A stretch of 64,000 nt of DNA. It comes from Flavobacterium cheniae. GTDB lineage: Bacteria; Bacteroidota; Bacteroidia; Flavobacteriales; Flavobacteriaceae. Position 1 is the stretch's first letter. Each line of letters starts with the position of its first letter. Shown here in pieces: positions 9,764 through 17,599 of this stretch. The DNA lies in the NCBI RefSeq assembly GCF_004363695.1, contig NZ_SNZC01000004.1:1-64000 (forward strand), in the 5' to 3' direction. The position numbers were made by a program, and so were the translations under genes. Below the pieces are notes generated by a model that was not told the origin of the DNA, ran no database searches, and saw nothing but the letters and a program-made list of their open reading frames with translations.

Positions 9764-9810
9764 CCGCAGATTCGCAGATTTTTTAAATAGTAATCTGCGA
9801 ATCTGTGGTA
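9764..9810. repeat. 17-bp inverted repeat (hairpin), possible former lysC terminator
   Basis: CCGCAGATTCGCAGATT and AATCTGCGAATCTGTGG are inverted copies with one G-T wobble and a 13-base spacer. Each arm is itself internally repetitive (CAGATTCGCAGATT). It lies just beyond the displaced lysC end, so it may be the terminator that lysC used before the accessory segment separated them; that is inference. Confidence 0.7.
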
Positions 9811-9825
9811 ATTTATTTTAAGACT

Positions 9826-9861
9826 ACTCCTTTGTAATCAACTGCATTGTTTCTCTTGAAA
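9826..9861 (-). pseudogene. Displaced 3' end of an aspartate kinase gene (12 codons including stop)
   Basis: On the minus strand this reads SRETMQLITKE then TAG. The intact lysC at 11497-12750 ends SRETMQVITKE then TAA. The two 36-base stretches align without gaps and differ at six bases. Five differences are synonymous (including the stop) and one changes Val to Leu. Similarity stops abruptly at the Ser codon. This is a remnant of a diverged but once functional lysC, 1.64 kb downstream of the real gene end and in the same orientation, so the two copies form a direct repeat. Confidence 0.75.
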
Positions 9862-10285
9862 AATAAATTTTAACAAAACATGTAGGAAAAAACAGTATTG
9901 GCTTTGAAAAGGGAATTTATATTGCATTGTGGAAAGCATCTTAGATTTTACCATTACTTAAAAATTATACAGAAATAGTAAAATTGATGCTTGAAAAAAC
10001 AGAAAAAGGCATTTTTTTTTAAAAAAACCAGCAAACACTGGAAAATAAAATTGAAAATGTACAGAAAATCTGTAACAATTTATTAAAAACATCATTTTAA
10101 CTTTGTTTTATACAAATTACTAGGAAACTTCAAAACGTTGTCGGAAGATTGCTTGCTAAACTTTGATTTAAAGTAAGGATTTGAAGAAACTACATATTTT
10201 GATAATTTGAGTTTAATTGTAGTGGGGAAAATAAGCCGAACAGATACCCGAAAAAGATAGTAGGTGAAATAATAAATTTAATTTT
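9862..10285. other. AT-rich intergenic region upstream of the lipoprotein operon
   Basis: About 420 bases with homopolymer runs and many stops in all frames. I see no intact gene, RNA gene or terminator that I can support. Some frames have open runs of 20-25 codons, so decayed coding sequence is possible. It must hold the promoter of the lipoprotein gene, but no good TAnnTTTG match stands out. Confidence 0.4.
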
Positions 10286-10948
10286 ATGAAAAATTTTAAA
10301 ATCTTAATTCTTTTAAATCTATTTATTTTTTTAACTTCGTGTTCAAGTGATAGTGATAATAACTTTGAAAACAAGCAGAATGAAACTATAAGCTCTTCAA
10401 ATAATAACACTTTTTCAAGAACCGAGTCAAATGACATTACTCAACTAGGTAATGATGAACAATTTCAGCTTTTCATTAACAATGAATATGATTTAATAAA
10501 AAATATTAATGATAAAGAAGCTTTGAACCTTATCTATTCTGATAATAATTTGACAGAGGATGAGTTAAATACATTCTACTCTATCACAGGTTTTGATTCA
10601 GAAAGTTCATTTATAAATTATTATAATTCACAATTAGAATTATTAAGAAATTTAGATAACAAATATAATTTTAACAAGTATTCACAAGAAGAATTAAAGC
10701 TAATTCTAATAAACGCATTAGAGCAATTTTACAATAATAGTTTAGTTTCCAGAGCCGGACCTTGTGAAAGAAAATTAAGAAACGAAATGGTCATTATCGC
10801 TGCGGAGGCTTATGCTGCACACTTGGCTTGTGGATTGGCTGACTTATCTGTTATAGGCGGGGTAATTTGCCATAGTGCAGTTGTTGTTTGGCATGCTGCA
10901 TCAAACGATAATGCTATTTTAGATTATGAAAATTGTATAAAAAAGTAA
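10286..10948 (+). CDS. Lipoprotein with C-terminal cysteine/alanine-rich domain, unknown function
   Basis: A 220-residue predicted lipoprotein. A signal peptide ends in the lipobox LTSC (Cys19) and is followed by SSDSDN, a spacer typical of Bacteroidota lipoproteins. The middle is acidic, Asn-rich and helical (residues ~50-150). The last ~65 residues change character: four cysteines (about 160, 182, 195, 217) and an Ala/Gly/Val-rich hydrophobic stretch, AAEAYAAHLACGLADLS then GGVICHSAVVVWHAAS, ending DYENC. Similar Cys-bounded hydrophobic C-termini occur in uncharacterised Bacteroidota exported proteins; no function is known to me. It is the first gene of a tight three-gene set whose base composition is lower in GC than the flanks. 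A secreted toxin is conceivable but unproven. Confidence 0.75.
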   Translation: MKNFKILILLNLFIFLTSCSSDSDNNFENKQNETISSSNNNTFSRTESNDITQLGNDEQFQLFINNEYDLIKNINDKEALNLIYSDNNLTEDELNTFYSITGFDSESSFINYYNSQLELLRNLDNKYNFNKYSQEELKLILINALEQFYNNSLVSRAGPCERKLRNEMVIIAAEAYAAHLACGLADLSVIGGVICHSAVVVWHAASNDNAILDYENCIKK

Positions 10949-10951
10949 TTT

Positions 10952-11212
10952 ATGAATAAAAACATTAAAATATTACCGTTTTTACTACTATTAATTTATT
11001 TTTTATTAATAAAAATAAATATATTATCCACATTCAGTAGTAAATTATTGGCTATTATTTTGATTATATCAATTAATATTTTTCTTTATTTTAGATTTAG
11101 AAATAATAATCAAAATAAAATAAATAATAATAATTTGTACATCCTAATATTGTTTAGCTTTATTAGTACCATACTTTTTTTGTATAATATTTTTAAATTT
11201 AAGTTAATTTGA
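10952..11212 (+). CDS. Small membrane protein (86 aa), unknown function
   Basis: It begins 3 bases after the lipoprotein stop, so almost certainly co-transcribed. It has three hydrophobic segments (about 8-22, 29-48, 62-80) separated by a basic/Asn-rich loop (FRFRNNNQNKINNNN), consistent with a three-pass inner-membrane protein. Composition is extremely Ile/Leu/Asn/Lys-rich, following very low GC. I do not recognise the family. Position behind a cargo-like lipoprotein resembles immunity or transport partners of secreted peptides, but this is inference only. Confidence 0.6.
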   Translation: MNKNIKILPFLLLLIYFLLIKINILSTFSSKLLAIILIISINIFLYFRFRNNNQNKINNNNLYILILFSFISTILFLYNIFKFKLI

Positions 11213-11228
11213 TTCTCATAATTATTAT

Positions 11229-11426
11229 ATGAAAAAATCAAAATATTTTCTATTCGCTGGACTATTCTTCTTTGTTTTTTCTTGTATTCTCTTGATATTA
11301 AAAGCGTATGATATTGCAAATGAGGAAAAATATGAGGTTAAACAAATTTTATTAATTATATCTACTATTCTGTATATAGTTTCATTGTCTGTATATGTAA
11401 TAATGAGGTTTATTTTTAAAAAATAA
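11229..11426 (+). CDS. Small two-pass membrane protein (65 aa), unknown function
   Basis: It starts 16 bases after the preceding gene and ends shortly before a strong terminator. Hydrophobic segments lie at about residues 7-25 (FLFAGLFFFVFSCILLILK) and 40-60 (LLIISTILYIVSLSVYVIM), joined by an acidic loop (DIANEEKYEVK). The N- and C-termini are basic (MKKSK, FIFKK), consistent with a hairpin with both ends in the cytoplasm. No family is recognised. Last gene of the accessory three-gene set. Confidence 0.6.
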   Translation: MKKSKYFLFAGLFFFVFSCILLILKAYDIANEEKYEVKQILLIISTILYIVSLSVYVIMRFIFKK

Positions 11427-11450
11427 CCCTCCCTCATTAAGTTTTATACA

Positions 11451-11483
11451 AAAAGAGTTTTGCATAAAGCAAAACTCTTTTTT
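11451..11483. terminator. Terminator between the accessory operon and lysC
   Basis: AAAAGAGTTTTGC and GCAAAACTCTTTT form a 13-bp stem with a 5-base loop and flanking A/T runs. It lies between convergent genes, so it probably stops both. Confidence 0.88.
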
Positions 11484-11496
11484 ATGTTTTTAGTTC

Positions 11497-12750
11497 TTAT
11501 TCTTTAGTAATCACCTGCATTGTTTCTCTCGAAATCTGGCGTAGCAATATTGTCTTATTTGTTTCTACTACTTTTGCTGCGTTTTCATCAAAATGTCTGA
11601 TAGTGTAAAGCGATACGTTTTCGTTGTACGAAACTTTGAATTTTTTAGCCAATACTTTTCGCAACTCTTCAAAATTGTTGTATTTGTCTTCAATACAAAC
11701 TGAGAAACTAATTGCCGTGTTTTGAATTAAATTCACTTTTACTTTGAATTTTGCAAATAAAGCAAAGATTTCACTGATGTGATTTTCCATTATAAAATCG
11801 AAATCAATTGATGATAACGATAACAATAATTGGTTTTTCTTTACTATGAAACAAGGTGTGTGTGGTTCTAAATCAGCTCCTTTTGAAACGCTGGTTCCTG
11901 CTAATGTTGGATTGATAAACGATTTTACAAACAACGGAATTTCCTTTTTCTGTAAAGGTTGTAACGTTTTTGGATGAATTACAGAAGCTCCGTAAAAGGC
12001 TAACTCAATAGCTTCTCTGTACGAAATTTGGTTCAACAAAACTGCATTTTCAAAATATCTTGGATCGGCATTTAAAACTCCAGGAACGTCTTTCCAAATG
12101 GTAACGCTTTCCGCTCCTAAACAATATGCAAAAATTGCAGCCGTATAATCTGAACCTTCGCGACCTAAAGTAGTCGTAAAATTATTCTCATCTGAACCTA
12201 GAAATCCTTGTGTGATGTTTAGAGTTTTCTTTTTAACACCTTTTGAAATCAATTTTTGAGTGGTTTCCCAATCGACTTGCGCATCGCGGTAATTGTTGTC
12301 GGTTTTGATTAATGGACGAACATCAATCCAATTGTTTTTTAAGCCGCTATAATTGAAATAATGACTTACAATCGTAGTAGAAACTAATTCTCCAATGCTC
12401 ACCACTTGGTCGTAAACAAAACTATAATTTGGCGATTTGTTACTGCGAATAAAATATTCTAAATCGTCAAAATGTGCATTTACATCAAAAAACACATCGT
12501 GATCTTCGTCTTCAAATAAGTCTAATAAAATTTGGTTGTGGTATTTTCGAACTTCTTGAAGTGATGCATGTAATTCCTTAGATTTATCAAAGTAATTTTT
12601 GATTACTACTTCTAATGCATTCGTGGTTTTTCCCATAGCAGAAATTACCAATAAAACATCCTCGTGTCCTACCGTGTTTAAAACATGTAATACGTTTTTT
12701 ACGCCTTCGGCATCTTTAACTGATGCACCTCCAAATTTAAAAATTTTCAT
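11497..12750 (-). CDS. lysC: Aspartate kinase
   Basis: A 417-residue monofunctional aspartokinase, which phosphorylates aspartate in the first step to lysine, threonine, methionine and diaminopimelate. The N-terminal KFGGASVKDAEGV holds the catalytic lysine of the KFGG motif. TTTLGREGSDYTAA and IWKDVPGVLNADPRY are the aspartate/ATP-binding segments of the amino-acid kinase fold. The C-terminal ~120 residues form an ACT-type regulatory region. It lies 9 bases downstream of the GNAT gene, so the two are likely co-transcribed. The last 12 codons are repeated at 9826-9861 in diverged form, implying that the present gene end was joined here by recombination or integration. Confidence 0.95.
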   Translation of the reverse strand: MKIFKFGGASVKDAEGVKNVLHVLNTVGHEDVLLVISAMGKTTNALEVVIKNYFDKSKELHASLQEVRKYHNQILLDLFEDEDHDVFFDVNAHFDDLEYFIRSNKSPNYSFVYDQVVSIGELVSTTIVSHYFNYSGLKNNWIDVRPLIKTDNNYRDAQVDWETTQKLISKGVKKKTLNITQGFLGSDENNFTTTLGREGSDYTAAIFAYCLGAESVTIWKDVPGVLNADPRYFENAVLLNQISYREAIELAFYGASVIHPKTLQPLQKKEIPLFVKSFINPTLAGTSVSKGADLEPHTPCFIVKKNQLLLSLSSIDFDFIMENHISEIFALFAKFKVKVNLIQNTAISFSVCIEDKYNNFEELRKVLAKKFKVSYNENVSLYTIRHFDENAAKVVETNKTILLRQISRETMQVITKE

Positions 12751-12759
12751 TTTGAAGAA

Positions 12760-13236
12760 TTATATAGTTGTGTTTAAAAATTGTTCAATTCCTTTGTCGT
12801 CCATGTGTACCACACGCCAATCACCTAAAACTTTAGCACCTGATTTTTCATAGAAATCAATAGCTGGTGTGTTCCAGTCTAAAACATTCCATTCGATTCT
12901 GCGGACATTTTCGGCTTTTCCTTGTTTGATGATTTCTTTGTAAAGTGCAAATCCGGCACCTGTTCCGCGCTTGTTTTCTTTTACAATTAAATCTTCTAAA
13001 TGGATGGTTTTTCCTTTCCAAGTCGAAAAACGATAATAAAACAAAGCCATTCCGATAATCTCATTATCAACTTCGGCAACAAAACATTGAAAAAGCGGAT
13101 TTTCTGAAAAACCATCGCGTACTAAATCATCAACGGTAACGACAACAGCATCAGGTTCTTTTTCAAAAGTAGCTAATTCCTGAATCAATTCTAAAACAGA
13201 TGGCATGTCGTTTTTGGTGGCTTTTCGGATAATCAT
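12760..13236 (-). CDS. GNAT family N-acetyltransferase
   Basis: A 158-residue single-domain acetyltransferase. LEDLIVKENKRGTGAGFALY contains the acetyl-CoA pyrophosphate-binding loop (R/Q-x-x-G-x-G/A type, here RGTGAG), and IEWNVLDWNTPAIDFYEKSG is motif B. The WNVLDWNxPAIxFYE pattern resembles the diamine/thialysine N-acetyltransferase branch, so a polyamine or lysine-like substrate is plausible but unproven. It begins MIIRKATKNDMP, a standard GNAT start, and probably forms an operon with lysC. Confidence 0.88.
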   Translation of the reverse strand: MIIRKATKNDMPSVLELIQELATFEKEPDAVVVTVDDLVRDGFSENPLFQCFVAEVDNEIIGMALFYYRFSTWKGKTIHLEDLIVKENKRGTGAGFALYKEIIKQGKAENVRRIEWNVLDWNTPAIDFYEKSGAKVLGDWRVVHMDDKGIEQFLNTTI

Positions 13237-13252
13237 TTTTCGTAATTTTTTA

Positions 13253-13260
13253 CAAAAGTA
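13253..13260 (-). promoter_or_regulatory. TAnnTTTG promoter element for GNAT-lysC
   Basis: TACTTTTG on the minus strand, 16 bases upstream of the start at 13236. Confidence 0.5.
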
Positions 13261-13350
13261 AAATTAACTTAAACATCTTTTCAAATTAATTCTCTGATTT
13301 CACAAATTTACCGATATTTGTGCCTTAAACACAACTACATCGTTTTCGAA

Positions 13351-14358
13351 ATGGAAGAAAGAAATAGAACGTTAGGCGAATTCATTATTGAACATCAAAA
13401 TTCGTTTCAGTACTCAACAGGAGAATTATCTCGTATTATTAACTCCATTCGTTTGGCAGCTAAAGTAGTAAACTATAAGGTAAACAAAGCCGGATTAGTG
13501 GATATTGTTGGCGCAGCTGGAGAACAAAACATTCAAGGAGAAGACCAACAAAAATTAGACGTTTACGCGAACGAAGTTTTTATTCAAACTTTAATTAATC
13601 GTGAAATTGTTTGTGGAATTGGTTCGGAAGAAAATGATGATTTCATTACCGTTGCAGGTTCGGATAATTCTCACAATAACAAATATGTAGTTTTGATGGA
13701 TCCTTTAGATGGTTCTTCAAATATTGATGTGAATGTTTCAGTGGGAACGATTTTCTCAGTTTTCAGAAGAATTACTCCAGTTGGAACTCCAGTAACAATT
13801 GAAGATTTCTTACAACCAGGAGTAAATCAAGTAGCGGCAGGTTATGTAATTTATGGAACTTCAACCATGTTGGTTTATACAACTGGACACGGAGTTAACG
13901 GATTTACTTTAAATCCAGCAATCGGAACATTCTATTTGTCGCATCCAAATATGAAATATTCAGAAGACGGAAAAATTTACTCGATTAACGAAGGGAATTA
14001 CGTTCATTTTCCTCAAGGAGTGAAAGATTACATTAAATATTGCCAGTTAGAAGAAGGTGATAGACCTTATACATCAAGATACATCGGAAGTTTGGTTTCT
14101 GATTTCCATAGAAACATGATTAAAGGAGGAATTTACTTATATCCAACCAGTTCAAAAGCACCTAATGGGAAATTACGTTTGTTGTACGAATGTAATCCAA
14201 TGGCATTCATAGCCGAACAAGCAGGAGGAAAAGCGTCAGACGGTTTCAAAAGAATCATGGAAATTCAACCAACCGAGTTACACCAACGCGTTCCGTTCTT
14301 CTGCGGAAGTAAAAACATGGTAGAAAAAGCAGAAGAGTTTATGGCGAAAGCGAAGTAA
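13351..14358 (+). CDS. fbp: Class 1 fructose-1,6-bisphosphatase
   Basis: A 335-residue enzyme that hydrolyses fructose-1,6-bisphosphate to fructose-6-phosphate in gluconeogenesis. The key metal/phosphate motif [19 protein letters not shown] is present. GSEEND upstream gives metal-ligand acidic residues, and [20 protein letters not shown] is the conserved C-terminal substrate/catalytic region. The frame stays open 33 bases further upstream to a TTG, but that TTG sits in a likely promoter region (GATATTTG), so the ATG giving [11 protein letters not shown] is the start. This fits the family length. Confidence 0.95.
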   Translation: MEERNRTLGEFIIEHQNSFQYSTGELSRIINSIRLAAKVVNYKVNKAGLVDIVGAAGEQNIQGEDQQKLDVYANEVFIQTLINREIVCGIGSEENDDFITVAGSDNSHNNKYVVLMDPLDGSSNIDVNVSVGTIFSVFRRITPVGTPVTIEDFLQPGVNQVAAGYVIYGTSTMLVYTTGHGVNGFTLNPAIGTFYLSHPNMKYSEDGKIYSINEGNYVHFPQGVKDYIKYCQLEEGDRPYTSRYIGSLVSDFHRNMIKGGIYLYPTSSKAPNGKLRLLYECNPMAFIAEQAGGKASDGFKRIMEIQPTELHQRVPFFCGSKNMVEKAEEFMAKAK

Positions 14359-14380
14359 ATTCTTAGAATAGCAAAATAAA

Positions 14381-14412
14381 AAAAGCACAAACTCGTTAGA
14401 ATTTGTGCTTTT
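14381..14412. terminator. Terminator between fbp and the TerB-like gene
   Basis: AAAAGCACAAA and TTTGTGCTTTT form an 11-bp stem between convergent genes. Confidence 0.85.
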
Positions 14413-14432
14413 GTATTTTAAAACAGTTTTGA

Positions 14433-14867
14433 TTATCTGTTCATGTGTTGCATTTCGTAAGTGAAGGTGTCTAAATCCACATTCATATCTACTAATTTTA
14501 ACGCTTTATCTACGATATAACCTACGTTTCCTGCTGTAAAGCCTAAAGCTAGAGCGAATTTTTTAAGTAATTCGTGTTCTTTTTTACCTAAAACGTGTTC
14601 GTCTGCGTATACCATTCTTGATAAATCATATAAACGTTCTAAACGATGTGTATGTAATAATGGTGGATTTACAGGATATTTTAAAGGGTTTTCTAAAATT
14701 TCCTCATATTCTGCTTGAGAAATTTCTAATTTGATAGCTAATTTGTCTAAGAATTGTTTTTCTTCTGGACCAATAATACCATCAGACAAAGCTACTCTTA
14801 CAATTGCTGAAAAATGACCTTTGTTTCTGTTTCTAAAACCGCTATCGAATAAATCTGAAATTGACAT
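14433..14867 (-). CDS. TerB-like (tellurite resistance-type helical) protein
   Basis: A 144-residue all-helical cytoplasmic protein with the TerB-fold signature: VRVALSDGIIGPEEKQFLDK in the first half and SRMVYADEHVLGKKEHELLKK in the second. These acidic repeats (D-G-x-x-x-x-E-E and D-E-x-x-x-x-x-E) are thought to bind metal in TerB proteins. Despite the family name, single TerB genes without a ter cluster rarely relate to tellurite, and none of the other ter genes is here. Role unknown. It is monocistronic, with its own promoter and a shared terminator. Confidence 0.8.
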   Translation of the reverse strand: MSISDLFDSGFRNRNKGHFSAIVRVALSDGIIGPEEKQFLDKLAIKLEISQAEYEEILENPLKYPVNPPLLHTHRLERLYDLSRMVYADEHVLGKKEHELLKKFALALGFTAGNVGYIVDKALKLVDMNVDLDTFTYEMQHMNR

Positions 14868-14888
14868 GTTGTTTGTTTTTAATTATTG

Positions 14889-14896
14889 CAAAATTA
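14889..14896 (-). promoter_or_regulatory. TAnnTTTG promoter element for the TerB-like gene
   Basis: TAATTTTG on the minus strand, 21 bases upstream of the start codon. Confidence 0.5.
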
Positions 14897-15004
14897 CATA
14901 AAAAATCTATTTTTTTGAAACAATTTCACAAGCTTTTGTGATATAGAAATTACCAACTTAAAAAAATAAATCGTAAGTTTGAAATTCCCCAAATAATTAT
15001 CATT

Positions 15005-15598
15005 ATGTCAGAATTTTGGATGTATTTTAATATTGGTCTAAAACATGTGTTAGATATTAATGCATATGACCACGTTTTGTTTTTAATTGCATTAATGGTT
15101 CCGTATGCTTTTAAAGATTGGAAAAACGTTTTTGTCTTGGTGTCGCTTTTTACTTTAGGACACACTTTAGCTTTGCTTTTGTCAGTTTATGGAGTGGTTC
15201 AAATTCAAGCCAGTTTAGTTGAGTTTTTAATTCCAATTACCATTTTAATAACGGCTATTTTTCATCTTTTTACTGCTGGAAAATCGTCTAAAAATGAAAG
15301 TATCACCTTCGTTGCAATCGTAACTTTATTCTTCGGAATCATTCACGGACTTGGTTTCTCTAATTACTTTAAAACAATTTTACCAGGAAATGCTTCTGAT
15401 AAATTGCTGCCCTTGTTAGAATTCGCATTAGGAATTGAAGCCGCACAGATAATTGTAGTACTTATAGTTTTAATCATTTCGTATGTGGTGCAAACTTTTT
15501 TCCGTTTTTCAAAAAGAGATTGGGCTTTAGTTATGTCAGCATTTATAATTGGCGTAGTTTTGCCAATGATTATTGAAAGCGAAATTTGGAACCGATAA
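15005..15598 (+). CDS. HupE/UreJ family membrane protein
   Basis: A 197-residue polytopic membrane protein of about six segments. The first part, GLKHVLDINAYDHVLFLIAL, carries His and Asp residues typical of HupE/UreJ-2 proteins, followed by TLGHTLAL and FGIIHGLGFSNYF, the histidine-bearing signature segments. Family members are linked to nickel or cobalt uptake for hydrogenase or urease, but many Bacteroidota copies have no such neighbours and none is present here, so the transported ion is not assigned. Its stop codon overlaps the next ATG by one base (TAATG), so the deaminase gene is probably co-translated. Confidence 0.85.
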   Translation: MSEFWMYFNIGLKHVLDINAYDHVLFLIALMVPYAFKDWKNVFVLVSLFTLGHTLALLLSVYGVVQIQASLVEFLIPITILITAIFHLFTAGKSSKNESITFVAIVTLFFGIIHGLGFSNYFKTILPGNASDKLLPLLEFALGIEAAQIIVVLIVLIISYVVQTFFRFSKRDWALVMSAFIIGVVLPMIIESEIWNR

Positions 15599-16026
15599 TG
15601 AAGAAAGAAAAAAAGGAAAAATACGATAAAGCTTATTTAAGAATTGCCAAAGAATGGGGCAATTTATCTTATTGCCAACGAAAAAAAGTGGGTGCGATTA
15701 TCGTTAAAAATAAAATGATTATTTCAGATGGTTACAATGGAACACCATCGGGATTTGAAAATTGTTGTGAAGACGAAGACAATTTAACCAAATGGTATGT
15801 ACTTCATGCAGAAGCAAATGCGATTTTAAAAGTAGCTCGTTCAACGCAATCGTGTGAAGATGCTACGTTATATATTACCCTTTCGCCTTGTAAAGATTGT
15901 AGTAAATTAATTCATCAATCGGGCATTAAAAGAGTGGTGTATCATCAAGAATATAAAGATACTTCCGGAGTTGATTTTTTAAGAAAAGCAGGTGTTGAGG
16001 TTGAATTAATTGAAGATTTGAGCTAA
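15598..16026 (+). CDS. Deoxycytidylate (dCMP) deaminase
   Basis: A 142-residue zinc-dependent cytidine-deaminase-fold enzyme, expected to convert dCMP to dUMP for thymidylate synthesis. HAEANAIL supplies the zinc histidine and catalytic glutamate, and SPCKDCSKLI supplies the two zinc cysteines. SDGYNGTPSGFENC is the nucleotide-recognition segment specific to dCMP deaminases. The ATG at 15598 overlaps the HupE stop by one base. A start 12 bases further upstream exists but would lie inside the HupE gene without benefit. The S41 protease gene follows after one base. Confidence 0.9.
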   Translation: MKKEKKEKYDKAYLRIAKEWGNLSYCQRKKVGAIIVKNKMIISDGYNGTPSGFENCCEDEDNLTKWYVLHAEANAILKVARSTQSCEDATLYITLSPCKDCSKLIHQSGIKRVVYHQEYKDTSGVDFLRKAGVEVELIEDLS

Positions 16027-16027
16027 A

Positions 16028-17596
16028 ATGAAAATGAATAAAGTATATTTTCCAATAGTAATCGCAGTAGCTGTTGCGGCGGGTTTGTTATTGGGAAGTA
16101 AACTCAATCCTTCTACCGAAAATGCTTTCTTAAGTAAGAATGCCAACAAAAACAAACTCAATAAACTTATCGATTTCATCGAGAAAGAATATGTTGACAG
16201 TTTAAATACTGATTCTATCGTAGATTTAACCGTTAACGGAATTCTTGAGAAACTCGATCCGCATTCAGTTTACATTCCAAAAAGCGAATTAGAAGCAGTA
16301 GAACAAAGTATGCGTGGCGATTTCGTTGGAATTGGCGTTAATTTCTACATGTATAACGATTCGGTAGCCATCATAAAGCCTATTCCAAATGGTCCTTCTG
16401 AAAAAGCAGGGTTAAAAGCAGGTGATAGAATTCTCTTTGCGAATAAATTGCAGTTATACAACAAAAAATTAGAAACCGATACATTGTTTTCCATCTTAAA
16501 AGGAGAACAAGGTTCTAATGTAAAATTGACGGTTTATCGAAAATCCGAAAAGAAAAAATTTGCCGTAAACGTTACCCGCGATGTTATTCCAATTAAGAGT
16601 CTAGATGTAGCTCAAATGGTTGACAAAACTACGGGTTACATTAAAATAAATCGCTTTGCAGAAAAAACCTATGACGAATTTTTATCGGGTTTAACCCAAT
16701 TGAAAAAAGAAGGTGCTAATCATATTATTATCGATTTACGAGACAATGGTGGTGGTTATTTAGAATCAGCAGTAAAAATTGCAGATGAATTCTTAAAAAA
16801 CAAAGAACTAATCGTTAAAACCAAAAACAAAAAAGATAAAATCGAAAGTACTTTAGCGACTGAAAAAGGTATTTTTGAAACCGGAAAAGTCAGTGTTTTA
16901 ATCAATGAAAATAGTGCTTCGGCCAGTGAAATTTTAGCTGGAGCTATTCAAGACAACGATAGAGGTTTGGTTTTTGGAAGACGTTCTTTCGGAAAAGGAT
17001 TAGTGCAACGCGAAATGCCATTAGGCGATGGTTCGGCTGTGCGATTAACTGTGGCAAGATATTTCACGCCATCGGGTCGTTCTATTCAAAAACCGTATGA
17101 AGATAAAGGCGAAAACTACTTTAACGAATTTGAAAAACGTTTTGAAAGTGGCGAATTATACGAAAAAGACAAAACCAAAATCGCCGATAGTTTAAAATTC
17201 AAAACTAAGAAAGGTCGCTTGGTTTATGGCGGTGGCGGAATTATGCCAGATATTTTTGTGCCGTTAGAAGATTCGCACGGAGCCGAAGGTTTAACGATGT
17301 TGATGCAATCGGGATTAGTGAATTATTTTGTCTTTGAACAATTAGATCAAAACAGAAAGAAGTTTGAAAAAATTACCACTGAAGGTTTGGATAAAGAAAT
17401 CAAATCTGGAAATTACTTCAATAACTTTAAAACTTACATGGCAAAAGGTGGATTGCTTTTTAACTTAGACAATCAAAAAGAGAAAGTGCTATTTTATCTT
17501 CACGCCGAGTTTGTACGTCAACTTTTTAATGAAAAAGCGTATTACCAATTGATTTTGAAAAAAGACGATATGGTGAATAAGGTGTTGAGTAAGTAA
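16028..17596 (+). CDS. S41 family C-terminal processing peptidase
   Basis: A 522-residue periplasmic Ser/Lys protease of the CtpA/Tsp type. The N-terminus is a signal anchor (VYFPIVIAVAVAAGLLLG). A PDZ domain is at about residues 85-180 (GDFVGIGVNF, GPSEKAGLKAGDRI). The S41 catalytic core follows with IIDLRDNGGGYLESAV, the serine in NENSASASEILA and the lysine in RRSFGKGLVQ. A C-terminal helical extension (~120 residues) is common in Bacteroidota members. Likely roles are envelope protein processing or quality control. The start could also be two codons later (MNKVYF). It follows dCMP deaminase almost directly, in an operon with HupE and the deaminase. Confidence 0.92.
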   Translation: MKMNKVYFPIVIAVAVAAGLLLGSKLNPSTENAFLSKNANKNKLNKLIDFIEKEYVDSLNTDSIVDLTVNGILEKLDPHSVYIPKSELEAVEQSMRGDFVGIGVNFYMYNDSVAIIKPIPNGPSEKAGLKAGDRILFANKLQLYNKKLETDTLFSILKGEQGSNVKLTVYRKSEKKKFAVNVTRDVIPIKSLDVAQMVDKTTGYIKINRFAEKTYDEFLSGLTQLKKEGANHIIIDLRDNGGGYLESAVKIADEFLKNKELIVKTKNKKDKIESTLATEKGIFETGKVSVLINENSASASEILAGAIQDNDRGLVFGRRSFGKGLVQREMPLGDGSAVRLTVARYFTPSGRSIQKPYEDKGENYFNEFEKRFESGELYEKDKTKIADSLKFKTKKGRLVYGGGGIMPDIFVPLEDSHGAEGLTMLMQSGLVNYFVFEQLDQNRKKFEKITTEGLDKEIKSGNYFNNFKTYMAKGGLLFNLDNQKEKVLFYLHAEFVRQLFNEKAYYQLILKKDDMVNKVLSK

Positions 17597-17599
17597 AAT

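Noticed and set aside
9869-10285. Possible decayed coding sequence in the accessory segment
   Set aside because: Open runs of 20-25 codons occur, but with several stops and no recognisable protein; in such AT-rich DNA this is not enough to call a pseudogene.
13318-13350. Longer fbp start at a TTG
   Set aside because: The TTG is part of a promoter-like GATATTTG sequence, and the added residues do not match the enzyme; the ATG at 13351 fits family length.
14433-14867. Tellurite resistance as the role of the TerB-like gene
   Set aside because: No other ter genes are present and single TerB proteins are common without that phenotype.
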